From positions 108,719 to 172,718 of the forward strand of contig NZ_MRCM01000012.1 of the NCBI RefSeq assembly GCF_002303885.1: a stretch of DNA of 64,000 nt, written 5' to 3'. A program made the translations under genes and the position numbers. Source of the stretch: Flavobacterium sp. ACN2. GTDB lineage: Bacteria; Bacteroidota; Bacteroidia; Flavobacteriales; Flavobacteriaceae. How positions within the stretch are numbered: the first letter of the stretch is position 1; each line of letters opens with the position of its first letter. Below the pieces are notes generated by a model, which did not search any database, was not told where the DNA came from, and saw nothing but the letters and a program-made list of their open reading frames with translations. Below, one piece after another: positions 44,866-52,847 of this stretch.

Positions 44866-45906
44866 TTACGGTTGAATAAACAGTTTGCTTTTAGGGAATT
44901 TTTCAATTTCGCCTTCTTCCAAACCAAAATTGGTTACCACGACATCTTTTGGATTTCCTGCAAGCCATTCGCTTAAATCAATAGATTGATAGGTGCCACT
45001 ATTAAATCCAATTAAGATTTTACAAACTGTATTTCCAGTATTTTTAATGTAATGTCCAGCACCCATTGGTACATAACCGACATCTCCAGCGTTGAATTGT
45101 TCGGTAACGACTGTGCTTTCTGCTAAGAAAACAGACATTTCGGCTTGACCAGAAATATAATATTGCCATTCATCAGCATTGGGATGCCAATGCATTTCTC
45201 TTAAAGCGCCTGGCTGTAATTCTATAATAGATCCCGCCATTGTTGTGCTGATAGGGAATTCTTTGCTTGTTACCAATCTTTGCAAACCGCCACCTGGAAT
45301 TATTCTAGGTTGTTGAGAATGCAAGGGATAACGATGTAAATTGGTTAACTCAATATCTGATTCTTCAGGTCGGGGAGTGGCAGTAAAGGATAATTCGTCA
45401 GGAACAATTCCGGCTGCAAAATAGGCTTCTTTTTGAGGTAATGCGGCTACTTCTTCCAAAGTAATTCCCAAGTTTTGAGCAACAATTTCTGGTGGCATGC
45501 AGGATACAAAATCGGTAACGCTGAAAGTGTGATCTTCGGAAAAATTACCATTATCAAAGATTAAAATAAAATGGCATTCTTCTGTTCCTGTTGCTTGAAT
45601 TGAATGTCCGTATCCTTTTGGAAAATACCAAACATCGCCTGGTTCAAAATTATCCGTGTAGCTTTTGCCATTTGGATGAATAATTGTTGTGCGAACCGTT
45701 CCTGAAATAACATAAGCCCATTCTGCTGCATTTGCGTGCCAGTGTAATTCGCGCATACTTCCCGGCTGTAGTCGCATGGAAACTCCTGCGATGCCAATAG
45801 AAGCTGGAAAATCCTTAACAGAAGCTCCTCTTGTTGTACCGCCGTCATTGGTGCGTGGTTCTTTTTTTTCTAGTTCGTATTTGAAACTTAATAATTCGGT
45901 AGTCAT
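44866..45906 (-). CDS. Oxalate-decarboxylase-type bicupin
   Basis: A 346-residue cytoplasmic bicupin of the OxdC/OxdD family. Both manganese sites are complete: H55, H57, E62, H101 in cupin 1 and H239, H241, E246, H285 in cupin 2. The catalytic lid over site 1, SENS in Bacillus OxdC, reads S123-E124-D125-H126, keeping the proton-donor Glu but changing the last two residues. Oxalate decarboxylase turns oxalate into formate and CO2, consuming a proton; with a formate-dehydrogenase-like enzyme in the same block this makes a plausible pathway. The shared motif lies 95 bases upstream. Confidence 0.9.
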   Translation of the reverse strand: MTTELLSFKYELEKKEPRTNDGGTTRGASVKDFPASIGIAGVSMRLQPGSMRELHWHANAAEWAYVISGTVRTTIIHPNGKSYTDNFEPGDVWYFPKGYGHSIQATGTEECHFILIFDNGNFSEDHTFSVTDFVSCMPPEIVAQNLGITLEEVAALPQKEAYFAAGIVPDELSFTATPRPEESDIELTNLHRYPLHSQQPRIIPGGGLQRLVTSKEFPISTTMAGSIIELQPGALREMHWHPNADEWQYYISGQAEMSVFLAESTVVTEQFNAGDVGYVPMGAGHYIKNTGNTVCKILIGFNSGTYQSIDLSEWLAGNPKDVVVTNFGLEEGEIEKFPKSKLFIQP

Positions 45907-46000
45907 AATAATAGCTTTTTGATGATTAATTGTATTGGTTTTTAATTCTACTGTAAAGCTATTGAAGATATATGCTGAGTATAGTTTGAATTCGTTAGAT

Positions 46001-46025
46001 GGGCAAAATCAGTCGTTGAATTTAG
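46001..46025 (-). promoter_or_regulatory. Shared stress-block motif, copy A (bicupin operon)
   Basis: On the plus strand it reads GGGCAAAATCAGTCGTTGAA, then TTTAG. It lies 95 bases before the bicupin start codon. Near-identical sequences precede two other minus-strand units (48844 and 52655). The shared core is GGCAAAAnnAnTCGTTnAA. Confidence 0.7.
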
Positions 46026-46092
46026 TAAGAGAACTTTAGTAATAATTTGAAGCTTTCTGATTGTAGAAGATTTGTTTCTTTAGAGTTTAAAC

Positions 46093-46124
46093 CAAAAAAA
46101 TCACTGCAAATTACAGTGATTTTT
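46093..46124 (-). terminator. Terminator of the quinone-oxidoreductase operon
   Basis: AAAAATCACTG (46096-46106) pairs with CAGTGATTTTT (46114-46124). The A run at 46093-46100 becomes a U run on the minus strand. It separates the 48.8-46.1 kb operon from the bicupin operon. Confidence 0.88.
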
Positions 46125-46149
46125 GATTTTATAAAGAGGGAAGTTTTAA

Positions 46150-46701
46150 TTATTTATATAACCATTTTTTGATCAGTTTGGTATAATTGGGCATTACCAC
46201 GAATACCATTAAAAAGACAATGAAACCTGAAATTACCAAAGCATCAAAATAATGATATGCCGGAATTTTCAAGAACCTTAAAAAGGGTAGTGCCAATAAA
46301 GGAATTAAAAGTGACAATGGGTAAATGGCGGACCACGTTACAAGAAATTGTTTCCAGCGAACAGGAACTTTGTTTCCTTCGTTTTCCCCATTAAAAAGAA
46401 AATCCAAACCTGATTTTATCTGGTAGTTGTCATTTTTTCTGAATAATGGATTTGCTTTTTTAATGAGCACTTTTCGGTCTTCCGATTCCATCCAGTATTT
46501 AAGATTTTCAATGGTGTCAAATCGGATGATAACTGTGTAAACAAAAGTTAAATGTGGAATTGGCCGTACGATCTGCAAATCGATAAAACCATTGGAGTGT
46601 TTGGTAATTGGAACAATTTTATCCAGCCATTTTTCATATTCCTGTTCTTTTCCATCCAAAATATGGTGAGTAATAACAACAGATGCGCCTTGATTTTCCA
46701 T
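46150..46701 (-). CDS. Antibiotic-biosynthesis-monooxygenase-domain membrane protein
   Basis: A 183-residue protein with an N-terminal ABM (dimeric alpha-beta barrel) domain (about 1-95, SVVITHHILDGKEQEYEKWL) and two C-terminal membrane helices (about 118-140 and 150-172). This arrangement matches the COG3224 type. The ABM domain may oxidise quinols or similar compounds, but many members have no known activity. It is the last gene of the operon starting at 48766 and starts 45 bases after the quinone oxidoreductase. Confidence 0.85.
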   Translation of the reverse strand: MENQGASVVITHHILDGKEQEYEKWLDKIVPITKHSNGFIDLQIVRPIPHLTFVYTVIIRFDTIENLKYWMESEDRKVLIKKANPLFRKNDNYQIKSGLDFLFNGENEGNKVPVRWKQFLVTWSAIYPLSLLIPLLALPFLRFLKIPAYHYFDALVISGFIVFLMVFVVMPNYTKLIKKWLYK

Positions 46702-46746
46702 ATCACGATTTGTTTTTGGTTGAGGTTTAAGTTTTGTTTGGAATAA

Positions 46747-47715
46747 TTAACGAACTAAAATAATTTTACCCGTATGGCTGCCATCTTCTAATAATCGATG
46801 TGCATCAGGAGCTTCGCTGAAGGGAAAGGTTTTAAAAATAATCGGTTTGAATTGTTTTGACTCGATTAAAGGCCAGACATTTTTCTGCACTTCTTTGGCT
46901 AGCTGTTTTTTAAAATCATAGTCTCGGCTTCTTAAAGTGCTTCCGGTAATTGTTAAACGTTTTATCATTACTTTCCAAATATCCAGATCTACATGGCTGC
47001 CGCTTACGGCATTAATATGAACTAATCTGCCTTCGGGTTTTAGGATGTTTACATTTTTACTCAGGTAATTACCGCCAATCATATCTAAGATGACATCGAC
47101 TCCTTCTTCCGGCAAAACGGTTTCAAAATCTTGGGTTTTGTAATTGATATAAGAAGCAGCGCCAAGATCGAGACATTTTTGGCCTTTTTCATCAGATCCT
47201 ACTGTTACAATTACACGAATGCCAAGAGAATGGGCAATTTGGATTCCTGTAATGCCAATGCCACTATTACCGCCGTGAATCAAAAGAGTTTCTCCAGATT
47301 TTAGGTTTCCTCTCTGAAAAACATTTGACCACACTGTAAAAACTGTCTCAGGCAAACTTGCTGCTTCGGCAAAAGTCAGTCCAGCTGGAATTGGCAAGCA
47401 TTGACCTTCCCGAACGCTTACGTATTCTGCATAACCACTGCCAGCGAGAATAGCACAGACTTGATCACCAATTTTTAAATCGGTAACATCTGGTCCGCAT
47501 TCGACTACAATTCCAGAAACTTCCAAACCTGGAATTTCAGATGAAACTCCAGCTGGTGCAGGATAATTGCCTTCACGCTGGAAGATGTCAGAGCGGTTTA
47601 AACCTGCTGCTTTAACTTCTATTAACACTTTGTCTCCACTTACTTCTGGAGTTGGATATTCCTGCAGTTTCAGTACATCTGGAGCTCCAAATTGAGTTAT
47701 AACTATTGCTTTCAT
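46747..47715 (-). CDS. Zinc-free quinone oxidoreductase (NADPH-dependent MDR family)
   Basis: A 322-residue medium-chain reductase of the QOR/PIG3 type. The N-terminal GroES-like domain (1-120, RSDIFQREGNYPAP) is followed by a Rossmann domain with LIHGGNSGIGITGIQIA. The cysteines for catalytic zinc are absent, which fits quinone or enal reduction using NADPH. It acts in the cytoplasm and probably helps detoxify quinones or lipid aldehydes. It is the third gene of the stress operon. Confidence 0.92.
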   Translation of the reverse strand: MKAIVITQFGAPDVLKLQEYPTPEVSGDKVLIEVKAAGLNRSDIFQREGNYPAPAGVSSEIPGLEVSGIVVECGPDVTDLKIGDQVCAILAGSGYAEYVSVREGQCLPIPAGLTFAEAASLPETVFTVWSNVFQRGNLKSGETLLIHGGNSGIGITGIQIAHSLGIRVIVTVGSDEKGQKCLDLGAASYINYKTQDFETVLPEEGVDVILDMIGGNYLSKNVNILKPEGRLVHINAVSGSHVDLDIWKVMIKRLTITGSTLRSRDYDFKKQLAKEVQKNVWPLIESKQFKPIIFKTFPFSEAPDAHRLLEDGSHTGKIILVR

Positions 47716-47726
47716 GTAGTTTGTGA

Positions 47727-48158
47727 TTAGTGGTTTTTATTGGATTGTTCCATTCTTTTCCAAGTAAGTTTATGAATGACCCAACGTGAATTACTTATAA
47801 ATGGTTTCTCTGTTTCTAAATGAAGCAATCCATCTTTAAAAAGAACTTTTCTCTTTTGTGTCTCATTTCTCCAATTTTCAAAAAGTGAAATAGACATAGT
47901 ATGGCTGACTATTTGTTTTTCATCATCAGTTTTGAAGGGGCCAGAATAGGCGAGATAAGAGGTACTGTCTTTGGTGTCAGAATGTTCAAAATCAGTATTC
48001 ATTATTTGTGCCGACATATAGCCGTCGCTGTTGTAAATAATAATGCCTTTTGGTTTGGTTCCCATCGGATTTGTAATTTGTCCATCCTCTAAAGGTACTT
48101 CAATCAATTCAACTAATGTCCAAGAACCGATTAGTATTTCAAACAAGTTATTTTTCAT
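47727..48158 (-). CDS. Lipocalin-like domain protein
   Basis: A 143-residue protein from the start at 48158 (MKNNLFEILIGSWTL); the longer frame adds unlikely residues in the short intergenic space. GSWTLVELIEVP and MGTKPKGIIIYNSDGYMSA match the lipocalin-like family (PF13924 as I recall), small beta-barrels of unknown ligand. There is no signal peptide. It is second in the operon, 11 bases before the quinone oxidoreductase. Confidence 0.88.
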   Translation of the reverse strand: MKNNLFEILIGSWTLVELIEVPLEDGQITNPMGTKPKGIIIYNSDGYMSAQIMNTDFEHSDTKDSTSYLAYSGPFKTDDEKQIVSHTMSISLFENWRNETQKRKVLFKDGLLHLETEKPFISNSRWVIHKLTWKRMEQSNKNH

Positions 48159-48208
48159 AATACTCAAAATAATAAGAGCGCACATTGGTGCGCTCGATTT
48201 CTATACTA

Positions 48209-48766
48209 TTAAAAAGGCTGATTGTATTTGCCAGTTAATGCTTTGTTTTCTATGCTTTTAGCAAAGTTAGGAGTTTCTTCATGATTGTGTGTATCAGAAG
48301 CAGCTTGTCTTGAAGCAGCAGCGCCGGCTAGATCTACTCCATGTTCTTTTAAGTATTCAAACATTTCTGGAGTGGCTGTGGCATGAATCTCGTTGGTGTA
48401 CAGGCAAGTGTTTTCATCAATTTTGGTTACTTTAAGCTCCCATAAAACCTGAACTTTAGTACGGCCGTTTTTAGTAATAGAATCTGAGATAGACAACATA
48501 CGGCAATAATCTGGACGATGAACTGTTGCCACATAATGCTGCACCATTAAAGCATCGCCAATTGTTTCTACGTTAATAGACATTGGTTCGCCATCATATG
48601 TACTGGTAATTCCTGCACCAATGTGTTGTGTAGAACAACGTTGGTATTCTGCATCAGGAAGGTTTAAAAGCCAGTCTGCAATATTTACTTTTTCAATTGG
48701 AGCATTAATAACTGCAGTAACTGCTGAGTGTGATAATGCATTTTCTTTGGTTTGGATGATTTCCAT
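48209..48766 (-). CDS. SRPBCC-like or unrecognised 185-residue protein
   Basis: A 185-residue cytoplasmic protein, first in a four-gene operon. Its first 140 residues read like an alternating beta-sheet and helix fold (INAPIEKVNIADWLLNLPDAEYQ and WELKVTKIDENTCLYTNEIHA), suggestive of a START/SRPBCC or ligand-binding type, but I am not sure. The C-terminal 45 residues are polar. The shared motif lies 78 bases upstream, so it is the first gene of a stress-responsive unit. Confidence 0.7.
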   Translation of the reverse strand: MEIIQTKENALSHSAVTAVINAPIEKVNIADWLLNLPDAEYQRCSTQHIGAGITSTYDGEPMSINVETIGDALMVQHYVATVHRPDYCRMLSISDSITKNGRTKVQVLWELKVTKIDENTCLYTNEIHATATPEMFEYLKEHGVDLAGAAASRQAASDTHNHEETPNFAKSIENKALTGKYNQPF

Positions 48767-48843
48767 GATTTCTTGGTTTTAAATGTTTAACTGAAGTAAA
48801 TTTACCGCCTTACATTCGTGTAGCATTCTACTATTCATCGAAT

Positions 48844-48867
48844 GGGCAAAAACACTCGTTTAAACAG
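48844..48867 (-). promoter_or_regulatory. Shared stress-block motif, copy B (48.8 kb operon)
   Basis: It reads GGGCAAAAACACTCGTTTAA then ACAG on the plus strand, 78 bases before the start codon. A second TCGTTT follows 21 bases after the first (48856 and 48877), about two helical turns, as expected for a dimer binding direct repeats. Confidence 0.65.
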
Positions 48868-48957
48868 CAGAATGAATCGTTTGCTATTATCACAATTCGC
48901 ATTGAATAGGTTTCTCGAGGTTGAAATCAGGGGCTATATTTGAAGATAGAAAAGAAC

Positions 48958-48990
48958 AAAAAAAGACCGCCTTTTACAGACAGTCTTTTA
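48958..48990 (-). terminator. Terminator of the histidine kinase gene
   Basis: AAAAGAC (48961-48967) pairs with GTCTTTT (48983-48989); the A run 48958-48964 gives a U run for minus-strand RNA. Confidence 0.7.
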
Positions 48991-49053
48991 ATTGAATAAT
49001 ATATAGTAAGATGGTTTTTCTTGAATTTAAAACGAGCTATTGTCTTATTTATT

Positions 49054-51261
49054 TCACAGTGATTCTAAAAAAACTTTAGCTTCTAAGAGTGACGAGTTCA
49101 GAATCTTTTCGACATCATTTAAAATCTGCTGTAAAGTTGCATTTTGTTCTGTAGCCAATTCAAGAATATTGAGTTTTTCTTCTAAAAGAGGCAATAGTCC
49201 CATTATAGCAGCACTTGATTGCAAGTCATGTGCTCTAAGTTTCACCATTTTAAAATCTTGATTTTGATAAGCCGTGATAAGCTGTTCTAAATGTAGCGGG
49301 ACATTGTCAATAAACTGTTTGGTAACAGTTTGTTCAAACGCTTTATTACCGCCGCTTACCGATTGCATATACGAAAGATCAATATGTTGAAAAACAGGAT
49401 CAGATTGTATAATGTTTGTTTCTTCCGAATTTGATTCTTTCAGTCCGAAAGCAGCAATTAGTTTAAAAAGTTCTTCTTCTTTTATAGGTTTTGAAATGTA
49501 TTCGTTCATTCCTCGGCTCAAACATCTTTCTCTTTCGCCAGGAAGTGCGTGCGCCGTCATGGCAATTATAGGAATATCCAGTTTTAAGATTTCTCTAATT
49601 TGCTGAACAGCCGTATATCCATCCATTTGAGGCATTTGTAAATCCATTAATACCAGATCACAATCTTTTTTCCTTAGATATTCGACTGCTTCCAAACCGT
49701 TAGAAGCCATTTCAAAATCAACATTCCATTGTGAAAGCAAATGTTTCATCAAACTCTGATTGATCGCGTTGTCATCTACAACTAGAACCCTCAAAGCGCT
49801 ATTTGAGATATCTTTAAAGTGGTTAATATTGACAATAGGTTTAGAATTGAGCTGTTCTTTAGCAATATCATACGGAATATAAAAGCTAAAGGTTGTTCCT
49901 TTTCCTTGTTCACTTTTTACTTCAATATCACCGTTTTGCAATAAAATCAACTTTTTTACTATTGATAATCCAAGGCCAGTCCCACCGTAATTTCGAGTTG
50001 TGGAATCTTCCCCTTGATTGAATCTTTCAAAGACTTCATTTAGCTTTTCTTTATCAATTCCAATTCCCGTGTCTGTAATTTTAAAGCCCACAACAATCTT
50101 ATCGTCATGTTGGAGTTTGTTATAGACCTCAATGCTTACAGATCCCTGATGCGTAAATTTTATGGCATTTCCAATGAGGTTGACCAATATTTGAGTTAAT
50201 CTGGTGGCATCACCAATTAAAGTATCAGGAATCGAATTATCGACTTTACTGGAAATGGTTAGTTTTTTTTCTTTTACCCGTTCTGAAAAAAGCGTTTCAA
50301 CCGAATCCAATAATCCGTTAATGCTGAATATTCCAGGCGTAATGCGCATCATTCCAGCCTCGATTTTAGATAAATCGAGTATGTCATTAATAATGGTCAT
50401 TAAATTTTCGCCCGAACGCTGAATAGAACTCACAAATTCTGCGGAAGTTTCATCCAAAGGTCTTTTCTGTAATAAATTGGTAAATCCTAAAATACCACTA
50501 AGCGGCGTTCTGATTTCATGACTCATATTAGCTAGAAAATTTTCTTTAGTCTGAGCAGCAATGGATGCTTTTTTTTCTGCAATATCCAATTCTTTGATCA
50601 GAAAATGTTGTCTTCTAAATTGGCGCATAATATGATATCCTATAACGGCACCACTCAAAACTAGTAAAACTAACAAAGAGATGTCATAAAGTTTTGCTCT
50701 TTGGCCCATTTCCAGACTTAGATTTCGCAGCTCCACCATGCGCAATTGACGCTTACGGTAAATCTTTGCTGTAATATCAGTAATCTCATTAGAAATTATT
50801 CTGGCTCTAGGATTGGCAATGGAGCTATCATCATCCATATTTCCTAAAGAATCATAACGATGTAGGAGTTTTCCTTTTGTGACCATTTTATCCTGAGCCA
50901 AAACTCCGAGTCTTTGTATTAATCTTTCCTCTTCAGGATCGGCATTATCTACAGAAAGCGAATCGAGAAAATTTCTAATCTGCCTGATCTTTTGATCAAT
51001 TCCTTCTAAATGTGTAGTGTCATTAGTTGCGATCGAAGCTCGAATTCTGCTTTCGACACCCAAGATATCACGGTCAATTTCTCTTAAATGATTGCTAGAA
51101 CGCAATTCATTTAAAAGGGTATTATTATTTCGTATGAGTTCTTTAGTATTTTGAGCCGAATTAATTTGTACAGCAATCAATAATATACTGCATAAAATAA
51201 AACTGCTGATTATAAAATAACTAAAGCGTTTGTTACCCATTACGGTAGACGTATTTATCAT
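49054..51261 (-). CDS. Hybrid sensor histidine kinase with REC and HPt domains
   Basis: A 735-residue membrane sensor. Two membrane helices (about 13-31 and 193-212) flank a helical extracytoplasmic sensor of about 160 residues. Then come a HisKA domain with H248 in ANMSHEIRTPLSG, a HATPase_c domain (NLIGNAIKFT, DTGIGI, GGTGLGLSI), a receiver (VLVVDDNAINQ and LMDLQMPQMDG) and a C-terminal HPt domain with its His in KLRAHDLQSSAAIMG. The full internal phosphorelay probably ends on the LytTR regulator encoded 83 bases upstream. The start could be Met9 instead of Met1. Confidence 0.92.
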   Translation of the reverse strand: MINTSTVMGNKRFSYFIISSFILCSILLIAVQINSAQNTKELIRNNNTLLNELRSSNHLREIDRDILGVESRIRASIATNDTTHLEGIDQKIRQIRNFLDSLSVDNADPEEERLIQRLGVLAQDKMVTKGKLLHRYDSLGNMDDDSSIANPRARIISNEITDITAKIYRKRQLRMVELRNLSLEMGQRAKLYDISLLVLLVLSGAVIGYHIMRQFRRQHFLIKELDIAEKKASIAAQTKENFLANMSHEIRTPLSGILGFTNLLQKRPLDETSAEFVSSIQRSGENLMTIINDILDLSKIEAGMMRITPGIFSINGLLDSVETLFSERVKEKKLTISSKVDNSIPDTLIGDATRLTQILVNLIGNAIKFTHQGSVSIEVYNKLQHDDKIVVGFKITDTGIGIDKEKLNEVFERFNQGEDSTTRNYGGTGLGLSIVKKLILLQNGDIEVKSEQGKGTTFSFYIPYDIAKEQLNSKPIVNINHFKDISNSALRVLVVDDNAINQSLMKHLLSQWNVDFEMASNGLEAVEYLRKKDCDLVLMDLQMPQMDGYTAVQQIREILKLDIPIIAMTAHALPGERERCLSRGMNEYISKPIKEEELFKLIAAFGLKESNSEETNIIQSDPVFQHIDLSYMQSVSGGNKAFEQTVTKQFIDNVPLHLEQLITAYQNQDFKMVKLRAHDLQSSAAIMGLLPLLEEKLNILELATEQNATLQQILNDVEKILNSSLLEAKVFLESL

Positions 51262-51344
51262 ATAAATAAGTGTAATGAAATTGTATTATCTTAATTCGAT
51301 AAGATAGGATTCTAGTTTACGCAGCAGAAAGAATAAAATGGCAT

Positions 51345-52040
51345 TTAGAATACATTCATCCTAGTATTAAGCGCTTTTCTGTAAGCATCTGCAACAGGAA
51401 TAAATTTTTTGTTAATCATAATACCTCCGTCTTGTAAAGTGTCAATTTTACCAATAGAAACAATATAAGAACGATGCACTCTAATGAAATCATCTTTTGG
51501 CAGACGTTCTTCGGCAGTTTTCATTTTGCCGTGAATGGCAAACATTTTTTCTTTGGTGTAAAATTTTACATAATCTCCCATTGCTTCAGCGTAAAAAATA
51601 TCATCTAGCTTTAATCGTCTTGTAATATTAGAATCTCTAACGAATAAAAATTCTTCTTTACCAAATTGTATATTTTCTTTTCTGCTCTCAATGATAGACT
51701 GTGCTTTACTTACTGCCTGTAAAAATCGGGCAGGAGTAACTGGTTTTAGAATATAATCTGCAATATTCAATTCAAAAGCCTCAAGCGCGTATTCCTTTTT
51801 AGAAGATGTAAAAATGATGATGATATCTTTCCCTGAGAGATTTTTTGTCAACTCAATTCCTGTCATCTCGGGCATTTCAATATCCAAAAAAATTAAATCT
51901 ACCTCATTTTCCTGTAAATGATGATACGCTTCAATGGCATTAGAATATTCATTTACAACAGTAAGATTCGGAATTTGTTTAGCCAAATGAGATAAAGTGG
52001 TTCTTGCAATATCATTATCATCAACAATTAACGCTTTCAT
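51345..52040 (-). CDS. LytTR-family response regulator
   Basis: A 231-residue regulator with a receiver domain (1-120; phospho-acceptor D53 in LIFLDIEMPEMTG) and a C-terminal LytTR DNA-binding domain (about 130-230, with DIFYAEAMGDYVKFYT and FIRVHRSYIVS). LytTR proteins bind direct repeats about 21 bases apart. It lies between dps and the hybrid kinase on the same strand, so the three may form an operon. It is a candidate reader of the shared motif, but this is inference. Confidence 0.94.
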   Translation of the reverse strand: MKALIVDDNDIARTTLSHLAKQIPNLTVVNEYSNAIEAYHHLQENEVDLIFLDIEMPEMTGIELTKNLSGKDIIIIFTSSKKEYALEAFELNIADYILKPVTPARFLQAVSKAQSIIESRKENIQFGKEEFLFVRDSNITRRLKLDDIFYAEAMGDYVKFYTKEKMFAIHGKMKTAEERLPKDDFIRVHRSYIVSIGKIDTLQDGGIMINKKFIPVADAYRKALNTRMNVF

Positions 52041-52086
52041 GGTATTTGGTTTTTGGTTTAGACAAATATACTTATTCCTTGTTATT

Positions 52087-52560
52087 TTATCTAAAGTAAG
52101 AGCGTATCATCCATGCCATTTCTTCATGAATTTCTATTAAACCAGTAATAAAATCGCTTGAACCATAATCTTTATAATCATCAGCAAAAGGAGTAATGTT
52201 GCCACGAATAAATTCAATGATGCTTTCATGGTCTTGCAATAGATCTTTCATAAACCCTAAACCATCGTTGGTTCTTTCACTGTATTCTGTAAGATGCGTC
52301 ATTTCAAGATAGGATTTTAAGGTTGCGGGTGCGTAGTGGCCAATTTTGCGCATACGTTCAGCAACGCTGTCAATAATTTCATCTAGTTGTTTATACTGAT
52401 TTTCAAAGAAGATGTGATTCGCATGAAAATTATCGCCTGTAACATTCCAGTGTGCGTTTCTAGTTTTGGTGTAAAGTACAAATTCATCTGCTAACAGTTT
52501 TGCTAATTCGTTAGAAACAGCGTTTGTGTTTTTTTCTGTAATACCAATGGTTGCTTTCAT
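52087..52560 (-). CDS. dps: Dps-family ferritin-like DNA-protection protein
   Basis: A 157-residue protein forming 12-mers that store iron and shield DNA from peroxide. The inter-subunit ferroxidase ligands are visible in NAHWNVTGDNFHANH and FFENQYKQLDEIIDSVAERMRKIG. A perfect-type match of the shared stress motif lies 95 bases upstream, exactly as for the bicupin gene. It comes before the LytTR regulator and hybrid kinase genes on the same strand (46-base gap). Confidence 0.96.
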   Translation of the reverse strand: MKATIGITEKNTNAVSNELAKLLADEFVLYTKTRNAHWNVTGDNFHANHIFFENQYKQLDEIIDSVAERMRKIGHYAPATLKSYLEMTHLTEYSERTNDGLGFMKDLLQDHESIIEFIRGNITPFADDYKDYGSSDFITGLIEIHEEMAWMIRSYFR

Positions 52561-52654
52561 AATCGTAAGTTTTTAAGTTATAAGCTCTGCAGCTTTGTTT
52601 TATAATGTAAAGGTCATCAGAAAATGCCTGTGGAGGATATGATTTTAGGTAAAC

Positions 52655-52680
52655 AGGCAAAATGAGTCGTTGAAATCTAG
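52655..52680 (-). promoter_or_regulatory. Shared stress-block motif, copy C (dps)
   Basis: It reads AGGCAAAATGAGTCGTTGAA then ATCTAG on the plus strand, 95 bases before the dps start codon. Within the first 20 bases it matches copy A at all but three positions. Confidence 0.7.
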
Positions 52681-52847
52681 AACTTAATCTGTGAGAATAA
52701 TTAATTTAACGAAATCTTCTTTTGAAAGCCTGCCTGAGGAATCAATAAAATTTTTAATTGTTATTTTTGAGTTAATATCTCAATCAAGGTTTTTTCTTGA
52801 CAGCTAAATCTATATTTTTAAAATCTTAAAACGATACCCCAAAAAAA

